From: Mitsuaria sp. WAJ17
GTDB taxonomy: Bacteria; Pseudomonadota; Gammaproteobacteria; Burkholderiales; Burkholderiaceae_C
Length of the DNA: 64,000 nt
Direction: 5' to 3'
NCBI RefSeq assembly: GCF_014174515.1
Contig: NZ_JACJUG010000001.1
Location: forward strand, 186,001 to 250,000
Both the position numbers and the translations under genes were made by a program. Shown here one piece after another: positions 56,320 to 64,000 of the stretch (its first letter is position 1; each line of letters starts with the position of its first letter). The notes under the pieces are model-generated. The model saw only the letters and a list, made by a program, of their open reading frames with translations. It was not told where the DNA came from and made no database searches.

Positions 56320-57864
56320 TCAGAGGGCGAAGGTCCGCACCATGTCGTTGAGCTGGTGGGCCTGGTCCTGCAGCGAGCGGGCCGAGGCCGTGCTCTGCTC
56401 GACCATGGCGGCGTTCTTCTGCGTGTTGTCGTCCATCTGCACGATGGCATCGTTGACCTGCTCGATGCCCAGGCTCTGCTCGCGGCTGCTGCGGCTGATG
56501 TCCGCGACGACGCGGCTGACCTGCTGGATGCTGTCCACCACCTGCTGCATGGTCTGGCCGGCATGCTCGACCATGCGGCTGCCCCGATCGACCTGCTCGA
56601 CGGAGTTGTCGATCAGGCCCTTGATCTCGCGCGCCGCGACGGCGCTGCGTTGGGCCAGGTTTCGCACCTCGGTGGCGACCACGGCGAAGCCTCGGCCATG
56701 CTCGCCCGCCCGCGCTGCCTCCACGGCGGCGTTGAGCGCGAGGATGTTGGTCTGGAAGGCGATGCCATCGATCACGCCAATGATCTCGACGATGCGGCGC
56801 GATGCCCCGGCGATCTGATTCATGGTGCTGATGACCTCGCCTACCACCTGCCCTCCCTGCAGAGCGACCTCGGAGGCGCTGTGGGCCGAGCGGTCGGCCT
56901 GGCTGGCGGAGTCGGCGCTGAGCTTGACGGCCGAGGTCAGCTGCTCCATGGCCGATGCGGTCTGCTCCAGCGCGCTGGCCTGCTGCTCGGTGCGGGCCGA
57001 GAGGTCCTGGTTGCCGTCGGCCACCTGCAGCGCGGCGGTGGCGATGGTGTCTGCGCCGCTGCGCACCTCGGAGACGATGCGGTGCAGGCTGTCCACCATG
57101 CGCTGCAGGGCGGCGATCAGGCGGCCCACCTCGTCCTTGCGCTCCACGCGCAGGTGGTAGGTCAGGTTGCCAGCGGCCACGGACTCCGCCAGCTCAATGG
57201 CATGGCGGATGGGCCGGGTAATGGAGCGGGTGATGGTCACCGCCGTGCCGCCAGCGAAGAGCACGGCCAGCAGGGTGATGCCTGCCATCTCCAGGCGGGC
57301 GCGGGCGGCGTCGCTCTTGGCCTCGTTCACGTCGGCCACCATGCTGTGGGCCTGGTACTCGACCATCTTGTCGATCAGTGCGTAGTAGCGGACCTGCAGC
57401 CCCACCAGGTCTCCCTGGTAGAGGCTCAGCGCAGCCTCGCGCTGGCGCGCGGCAAGCAGGTCGAAGACCTTGCGCAGCGCGGCGCCATAGGCCTGGCGGG
57501 CCTCGCTCTGCTCCTTGAAGATCGCCTTGCTGGTGTCGTTGTTCAGCAGGCTCTCGAGCTTCTTGAAGTTCTCGGTGTTGCGGCTGCGCAGGGCGGCGTA
57601 CTCGCTCATGTACTGCTTCGTGCGCTCGGGCTCCTCGGTCAGCAGCAGGCGGCCGACGGTGATGATGCCCTTGTCGCCGACGTCCTTGATCTCGTTGCTC
57701 AGGGCGATCTGGGCATAGCGGTCATCGACCAGGCGTTCCATGGTCAGCCCCGAGCGGGACAGCACCTGGTAGGCGACGCCGAGAATCAGCAATAGCAGCG
57801 AAATCACCAGGGCGAAGGCAATGCTCAGCCGGGTGCCGATCTGTAGGTGGGCGAGTTGAATCAT
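56320..57864 (-). CDS. methyl-accepting chemotaxis protein (Tar-like topology)
   Basis: A 514-residue receptor. Membrane helix one (SIAFALVISLLLLILGVAY), a four-helix-bundle periplasmic sensor (~35-190), helix two (GITLLAVLFAGGTAVTI), HAMP (ITRPIRHAIELAESVAAGNL), then the signalling domain with the tip [20 protein letters not shown]. It signals to CheA/CheW; the ligand is unknown. GGGAG precedes the ATG at 57864. It lies 26 bases from the E1 gene on the same strand and could be read through with it. Confidence 0.95.
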   Translation of the reverse strand: MIQLAHLQIGTRLSIAFALVISLLLLILGVAYQVLSRSGLTMERLVDDRYAQIALSNEIKDVGDKGIITVGRLLLTEEPERTKQYMSEYAALRSRNTENFKKLESLLNNDTSKAIFKEQSEARQAYGAALRKVFDLLAARQREAALSLYQGDLVGLQVRYYALIDKMVEYQAHSMVADVNEAKSDAARARLEMAGITLLAVLFAGGTAVTITRSITRPIRHAIELAESVAAGNLTYHLRVERKDEVGRLIAALQRMVDSLHRIVSEVRSGADTIATAALQVADGNQDLSARTEQQASALEQTASAMEQLTSAVKLSADSASQADRSAHSASEVALQGGQVVGEVISTMNQIAGASRRIVEIIGVIDGIAFQTNILALNAAVEAARAGEHGRGFAVVATEVRNLAQRSAVAAREIKGLIDNSVEQVDRGSRMVEHAGQTMQQVVDSIQQVSRVVADISRSSREQSLGIEQVNDAIVQMDDNTQKNAAMVEQSTASARSLQDQAHQLNDMVRTFAL

Positions 57865-58013
57865 GACGGACTCCCTTGGACACAGCACGGAGCGTCCCGT
57901 GCGTGCCAAACAAGTTAGGTCCGGGCCCTGTGCAGCGTCAATCGCAGGGGCTGACAGGGCCAGTGGCGGATGTCACGAATGCACGCCCGAAAATGGGGGG
58001 GCTGCGAGGGGGG

Positions 58014-59003
58014 TCAGAGGCCCAGATCGGTGCAATCGATGAGCAAGCGGCGTGCCTGCGCGGCAAGCCGATCACGCAGCGCGCGCGGGGCCAGCACGCG
58101 CACCCTGCAGGGTTGACGGGCCAGCTCGCGGGCCATCCAGTCCAGGTCATCGACCTGTGCGCGCAGGCGCCAGCCCTCGGGCAGTGGCTCGGCTTCGCCC
58201 AGGCTGGCATCGATGGTCGGCGGCGGCTCGCCGGGGCCGCCCAGCAGCACGTCCACCGCATGACGGCGGGGGAGGCGGGCCAGGGTCCTGTCCAGGTAGG
58301 CCAGGACGTCAAAGCCCTCGGGCCGGGCGAAGCTGGCTGGCAGGGCGCGGACCTGCTCGATACGGTCCAGGCGGAAGCTGCGCAGGTCCTTGCGCAGACG
58401 GCACCAGGCCACGAGGTACCAGGTGCCGCTGCGCCAGGCGATGCCGTAAGGGTGCAGCTCACGTTCGCTGCCCTGGCCGTCGCGGTCGCGGTAGTGCAGG
58501 GCCACGCGCTGGCCGGAGGCCGCGGCGGCGCTGAGCGTCAGCAGCTCATGGCCCGCGGAGCCCTGGCTGCCGCCGCGGCCCAGGTCCAGGGCCACACTGG
58601 TGTTGACGGCCTGGATGCGCTGGCGCTGGGCTTCGGGCATCACCCGGTCCAGCTTGGCCTGGGTGCTGGCGATGGCGGGCAGGGCACCCTGAAGGCCCAG
58701 CTCGCGAGCCGCGCGCAGGCCAATGGCCAGGGCCAGGGCCTCGTCGGCGCTGAACGTCAGCGGAGGCAGCTTGTAGCCGGGGCGCAGACCGTAGCCGCCA
58801 TCGCAGCCTCGCTGGCTGTGGACGGGGATGCCCAGGGCCTGCAGCTGGGCGATGTAGCGCCGCAGCGTGCGCGCGTCCACGCCCAGCAGCGCGGCCAGCT
58901 CGGGGCCGCTGCGCTGGCGCTGGGACTGCAGCAGCTCCAGCAGGCTCAGCAGACGGCCGGCGGGGTGACCGGTGGGGGGCGTAGGGATCGAGGCACGAGG
59001 CAT
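58014..59003 (-). CDS. WYL-domain transcriptional regulator (YafY type)
   Basis: A 329-residue protein: an HTH_11-type helix-turn-helix (LLSLLELLQSQRQRSGPELA, RTLRRYIAQLQALGI) and a WYL ligand-binding domain with HPYGIAWRSGTWYLVAWC and the RSFRLDRIEQ strand. It is transcribed divergently from the LysE-type exporter gene across ~100 bases and probably controls it. WYL domains sense nucleic acids or small molecules; the effector here is unknown. Confidence 0.92.
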   Translation of the reverse strand: MPRASIPTPPTGHPAGRLLSLLELLQSQRQRSGPELAALLGVDARTLRRYIAQLQALGIPVHSQRGCDGGYGLRPGYKLPPLTFSADEALALAIGLRAARELGLQGALPAIASTQAKLDRVMPEAQRQRIQAVNTSVALDLGRGGSQGSAGHELLTLSAAAASGQRVALHYRDRDGQGSERELHPYGIAWRSGTWYLVAWCRLRKDLRSFRLDRIEQVRALPASFARPEGFDVLAYLDRTLARLPRRHAVDVLLGGPGEPPPTIDASLGEAEPLPEGWRLRAQVDDLDWMARELARQPCRVRVLAPRALRDRLAAQARRLLIDCTDLGL

Positions 59004-59104
59004 GTGGAGCGAGCGTTTTGAATCAGGGTGAACTCTGTCCTGTATCGACTCTACAGTGGCGTCATTCCTTCCGCACCGTCTCACAGATTTCCCCGGAGTC
59101 CCCC

Positions 59105-59776
59105 ATGGATGCCTCGCACAGCCTCTGGCTCTTCTTCCTTCTGACCCTGGGCATCATCGTGCTGCCAGGCATGGACATGGCCTATATCGCCGGCCACGCC
59201 CTCCAGTCCGGCGCCCGGGCCGGCCTGCTGGCCCTGGGCGGCATCGTGGCGGGCGGGGTGGTGCACGTGCTGCTGAACCTCAGCGGCCTGTCCGCCCTGC
59301 TGATGCTGCTGCCGGGTGCCTTCGAGGTTCTGCTGTGGGCCGGGGCGCTCTACCTGGGCTGGATCGGCCTGCAGATGCTGCGCGGCGCCTGGCTGGGCTG
59401 GCGTGCGGTGCCCGCAGCCGCTGCCGCGCCCGTGCCGGCGCCGATGCCGGCGCAATCTCCCGGCCGCATCTTCCTCAGCGGCATGGCCAACTGCCTGCTC
59501 AATCCCAAGGCCTATGCCTTCATGCTGGCCGTCTTCCCAGGCTTCCTGCGCAGCAGCGAGCGCGGCCTGGCGGCCCAGGGACTGCTGCTGGGCGGCATCA
59601 TTGCCGGCAACCAGATCGTCGTGTATGGCACCGTGCTGCTGGCCTGCCTGGGCTCGCGGCGTTGGCAGCGGGAGGGGGGGGGCCGAGGCGCCGTCGTGCT
59701 GTCGGGCGTGATGGGGCTGTGCCTGCTTGGCCTGGCGTTGGGCACGCTGTACGGCGCAGTGACGCGCCAGACCTGA
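59105..59776 (+). CDS. LysE-family amino-acid/metabolite exporter
   Basis: A 223-residue inner-membrane protein with six segments. The start SLWLFFLLTLGIIVLPGMDM carries the PGP-like PG loop, followed by ARAGLLALGGIVAGGVVHVLL and the mid-protein GMANCLLNPKAYAFMLAVFP, both diagnostic of LysE/RhtB. A Pro/Ala-rich loop separates the halves. It is divergent from the WYL regulator, its likely controller, and convergent with the DMT gene only ten bases away. Confidence 0.93.
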   Translation: MDASHSLWLFFLLTLGIIVLPGMDMAYIAGHALQSGARAGLLALGGIVAGGVVHVLLNLSGLSALLMLLPGAFEVLLWAGALYLGWIGLQMLRGAWLGWRAVPAAAAAPVPAPMPAQSPGRIFLSGMANCLLNPKAYAFMLAVFPGFLRSSERGLAAQGLLLGGIIAGNQIVVYGTVLLACLGSRRWQREGGGRGAVVLSGVMGLCLLGLALGTLYGAVTRQT

Positions 59777-59785
59777 GCGCCGCGC

Positions 59786-60673
59786 TCAGGTCTCCAGCCG
59801 CCGCGCCACGGCCACGCACGCAAGCACGCCCACCGTCACACCCAGCATGCCCGCGCTGACGGCCTCTTGCAGCAGCCAGGCCGCCAGCACCAGGCCGAAC
59901 AGGGGCTGCAGCAACTGCAACTGGCCCACGGCCGCAATGCCGCCCAGGGCCAGGCCGCGGTACCAGAACACGAAGCCGATCAGCATGCTGAACAGGCTCA
60001 CGTAGGCCAGGCCCAGCCAGGCGCTGTGACGGACGCCGCTGAAGCTCGCCGGCTGCGTCAGCCAGGCGCCCAGCGCGCTCAGGGGCAGTGCCAGCACCAA
60101 GGCCCAGCAGATCACCTGCCAGCCGCCCAGGGTGCGCGCCAGACGGGCTCCCTCGGCATAGCCCAGGCCGCAGACCAGCACCGCCGCCAGCATCAGCCCG
60201 TCCGCCATCAGCGAGCCCTGCAACACCGGGCCGCGGCTCAGGGCGTGACCCACCACCAGGCTGCTGCCCAGCACGGCGCAGAGCCAGAACGCCGGCCGGG
60301 GCCGCTCGCCGCCGCGCAGCACGGCAAAGCCCGCGGTCGATAGCGGCAGCAGGCCCAGGAAGAGCAGGGCATGGGCCGAGCTGAGCTGCTGCAGCGCCAG
60401 GGCCGTCAGCAGCGGAAAGCCCAGCACCACGCCACCAGATACCACGCCCAGCGCGCGCCACTGCAGGCGTGTGGGCCGGGCTGATCGGGTGAGCAGCAGC
60501 GCCAGCAGGGCCAGCGCGCCGGCCAGGCTGGCGCGCGCCACGGTGAGGAACACAGGGTCGAAGTCCGCCACCGCCACGCGCGTGGCGGGCATCGACCCGC
60601 TGAAGATCAGCATGCCGATGAAGCCGTGGATCCAGCCGCTGCCCGACCTGGCCTGTGTTCCCTGTGCTGCCAT
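59786..60673 (-). CDS. EamA/DMT-superfamily exporter
   Basis: A 295-residue protein with ten membrane segments in two EamA repeats (GFIGMLIFSGSMPATRVAVA; WYRGLALGGIAAVGQLQLLQ). It is divergent from the MocR-type regulator at 60790, the standard arrangement in which a MocR protein controls its neighbouring exporter. Substrate unknown; amino acids or amines are common. Confidence 0.92.
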   Translation of the reverse strand: MAAQGTQARSGSGWIHGFIGMLIFSGSMPATRVAVADFDPVFLTVARASLAGALALLALLLTRSARPTRLQWRALGVVSGGVVLGFPLLTALALQQLSSAHALLFLGLLPLSTAGFAVLRGGERPRPAFWLCAVLGSSLVVGHALSRGPVLQGSLMADGLMLAAVLVCGLGYAEGARLARTLGGWQVICWALVLALPLSALGAWLTQPASFSGVRHSAWLGLAYVSLFSMLIGFVFWYRGLALGGIAAVGQLQLLQPLFGLVLAAWLLQEAVSAGMLGVTVGVLACVAVARRLET

Positions 60674-60756
60674 GGATGACTCCCTGCTGCCCGCTTTCCA
60701 GAATCCGCCGGAGCGTCCGGCGGGGTTTGTCGCGCATGCTAGGCAGGCAAATCAAT

Positions 60757-60772
60757 ACAATCAAAAAATTGT
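60757..60772. promoter_or_regulatory. AT-rich dyad in the DMT/MocR divergent gap
   Basis: ACAAT-CAAAAA-ATTGT, directly before the MocR start and within the shared promoter region; a probable binding site for the MocR protein or polymerase. Confidence 0.45.
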
Positions 60773-60789
60773 CATGGATACGCCGCCCT

Positions 60790-62124
60790 ATGCCCCGCGC
60801 CCGCTACAAGCAGTTGGTCGATCAACTGGCCGCTGACATCCGCGACGGTCGCCTGACCCCGGGCAGCCGCCTGCCCACGCACCGCCAGTTGGCTGCCCGC
60901 GAGGGCCTGGCCCTGGTGACGGCCAGTCGCGTCTATGCCGAACTGGAGGCCATGGGTCTGGTCAGCGGCGAGACGGGGCGCGGCACCTTCGTCAAGGAGA
61001 TGGCCCTGCCGCCCGGCCAGGGCGTGGACCTGCTGGCCTCGGCGGCCGACATGGTCGATCTCAGCTTCAACTACCCCTCGCTGCCCGGCCAGGCGGAGAT
61101 GTTGCGCAGCGCCCTGCGCCAGCTGGCCCAGGGCGGGGACCTGGACGCCCTGCTGCGCTACCAGCCCCTGGGTGGGCGGCCCCACGAGCGCGAGATCGCC
61201 GCCCGTCACCTGGCGGAGCGCGGACTCTCGGTCTCAGGGACCGAGGTGCTGTGGGTGGAAGGCGCCCAGCACGGGCTGATGCTCACAGGCCTGGCCCTGC
61301 TGCAGCCGGGCGAGGTCGTGGCCGTGGACTGCCTCAGCTACCCAGGCTTCAAGCTGGTCGCCGAAGCCCTGCGCCTGGAGTTGCTGCCCATCCCGGCCGC
61401 AGGCATGGGGCCGGACCTGGACGCCCTCGCCGCGGCCTGCCAGCGCCGCCGCGTGCGGGCCGTCTACACCATGCCGACGATGCACAACCCGCTGGGCTGG
61501 GTGATGAGCCTCACGCGCCGCCGCGAGCTGGTCGCCCTGGCCCGGCGCGAGGGCCTGCTTCTGATCGAGGATGGCGCCTATGCCTACCTGGCCGGCGAGT
61601 CGCCGCCGCCGCTGGCGGCCCTGGCGCCGGAAGCGACGGTCTACGTCACTGGCCTGTCCAAGAGCGTTGCCGCGGGGCTGCGGACCGGCTTCGTCGCTCT
61701 GCCGGCCGCGCTGGTCCCGCGCCTGGAACGTGCCCTGCGCGCCTGCAGCTGGAGCACGCCCGGCCTGACCAGCGCTCTGGCCTGCGCCTGGCTGGAGGAC
61801 GGCACCGTGGCGCGCCTGGAAGCCCGCAAGCGCGAGGACGCCTGCGAGCGCCAGGCGCTGGCGGCCGAGTTGCTGGGGCCGCTGAAGCGCCGCGGGCATG
61901 CCAGCTCTTACTTCGTCTGGCTGCCCCTGGGCGAGGACGTGAGGGCCGACCAGGTGGCCATGGATCTGCTGCGTCTGGGCGTTTCAGTATCGACCGCCGA
62001 GCCCTACGCGACCGGCCCCGCTGTGCCCCATGCCATCCGCCTGGCCCTGGGGTCCGTGGCCCTGCCGCAGCTGCGCCGGGCCCTGGGTCTGGTTCGCGAG
62101 GTCATCGACGCTCGCAGTTATTGA
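60790..62124 (+). CDS. MocR-type regulator (GntR HTH fused to PLP aminotransferase fold)
   Basis: A 444-residue protein. The GntR domain starts MPRARYKQLVDQLAADIRDG and holds LPTHRQLAAREGLALVTASR; the aminotransferase-like domain has PTMHNPLGWVM, IEDGAYAYLAG and the PLP Lys in VTGLSKSVAAGLRTGF. It is about 75 residues shorter than the MocR protein at 40.4 kb and is of a different subgroup. The ATG at 60790 fits the family start. Divergent from the DMT exporter gene, its likely target. Confidence 0.92.
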   Translation: MPRARYKQLVDQLAADIRDGRLTPGSRLPTHRQLAAREGLALVTASRVYAELEAMGLVSGETGRGTFVKEMALPPGQGVDLLASAADMVDLSFNYPSLPGQAEMLRSALRQLAQGGDLDALLRYQPLGGRPHEREIAARHLAERGLSVSGTEVLWVEGAQHGLMLTGLALLQPGEVVAVDCLSYPGFKLVAEALRLELLPIPAAGMGPDLDALAAACQRRRVRAVYTMPTMHNPLGWVMSLTRRRELVALARREGLLLIEDGAYAYLAGESPPPLAALAPEATVYVTGLSKSVAAGLRTGFVALPAALVPRLERALRACSWSTPGLTSALACAWLEDGTVARLEARKREDACERQALAAELLGPLKRRGHASSYFVWLPLGEDVRADQVAMDLLRLGVSVSTAEPYATGPAVPHAIRLALGSVALPQLRRALGLVREVIDARSY

Positions 62125-62224
62125 CGCTTTCAGCACCGAGCATGCCCCGGCCGATCAGGCAACAGCGCTGCGGCGTTGGACAGGGCGTGTTGAACCTCGC
62201 TATCACGGCGATTGGCATCGTTGA

Positions 62225-62239
62225 ATTGCCCAGTGCAAT
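62225..62239. promoter_or_regulatory. inverted repeat upstream of katG, possible OxyR half
   Basis: ATTG-CCCAGTG-CAAT, a four-base arm pair with a seven-base spacer, about 50 bases before the katG start. OxyR sites have this spacing, but only one clear element is seen. Confidence 0.25.
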
Positions 62240-62268
62240 CGGCGTTCCTAGACTGCAGGTCTGCCTGA

Positions 62269-64000
<1,732 letters not shown>

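Overview
The window is very GC-rich, gene-dense DNA from what looks like a free-living betaproteobacterium of the Burkholderiales (Roseateles / Inhella / Rubrivivax-like). The evidence is the gene content (ubiA, ubiC, prfC, proC, putA without a DNA-binding domain, katG, DUF2917 beside a MocR regulator, CigR-like protein, DUF3667) and the near-exclusive use of G/C-ending codons. No rRNA, tRNA, CRISPR array, phage or intact insertion sequence was seen.

The left end (1-1.73 kb) holds the most unusual locus. It has three co-directional minus-strand genes bounded on both sides by plus-strand genes: an autoinducer-type LuxR regulator, a 66-residue double-glycine-leader peptide with four identical DPSPKGTW cores on a 13-residue period, and a free-standing C39-like domain that lacks the residues of the peptidase active site. 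An intrinsic terminator lies between the peptide and C39 genes. No maturase, exporter or luxI lies in the unit. I read this as a candidate quorum-regulated multi-core peptide system.

2.3-6.3 kb is a translationally coupled S33 hydrolase / NatA-NatB-like ABC operon plus a small unknown gene. 6.7-14.2 kb carries a glutathione S-transferase, a secreted thioredoxin-like protein, a GNAT enzyme, a cytochrome b561 / response regulator / sensor kinase operon, an MmcB-like nuclease-fold protein and a DMT permease. 14.3-20.5 kb has a DUF4397 lipoprotein, fadH and a PAS-GGDEF-EAL protein. 20.9-22.3 kb is a decayed or frameshifted pair of unknown genes, next to a small Cys-Gly-Lys-Gly repeat protein and an outer-membrane barrel protein.

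24-36 kb covers proline catabolism and synthesis (Lrp-type regulator, putA, proC), ubiquinone synthesis (ubiC, ubiA) and orphan periplasmic binding proteins. 36-50 kb carries prfC, a MocR regulator divergent from a DUF2917 gene, chemoreceptors, a PHP-type lipoprotein, an OPT transporter and a DUF3667 protein. 50-64 kb carries an iron-regulated TonB receptor, dps, a lone 2-oxoacid dehydrogenase E1, a second chemoreceptor, a WYL regulator, LysE and DMT exporters, a second MocR regulator and the start of katG, cut by the window edge.

A dispersed motif, consensus RGGGYCAGGTCTTGC, occurs eleven times. All copies are on the plus strand regardless of the direction of the gene they lie in, and some form small palindromes.
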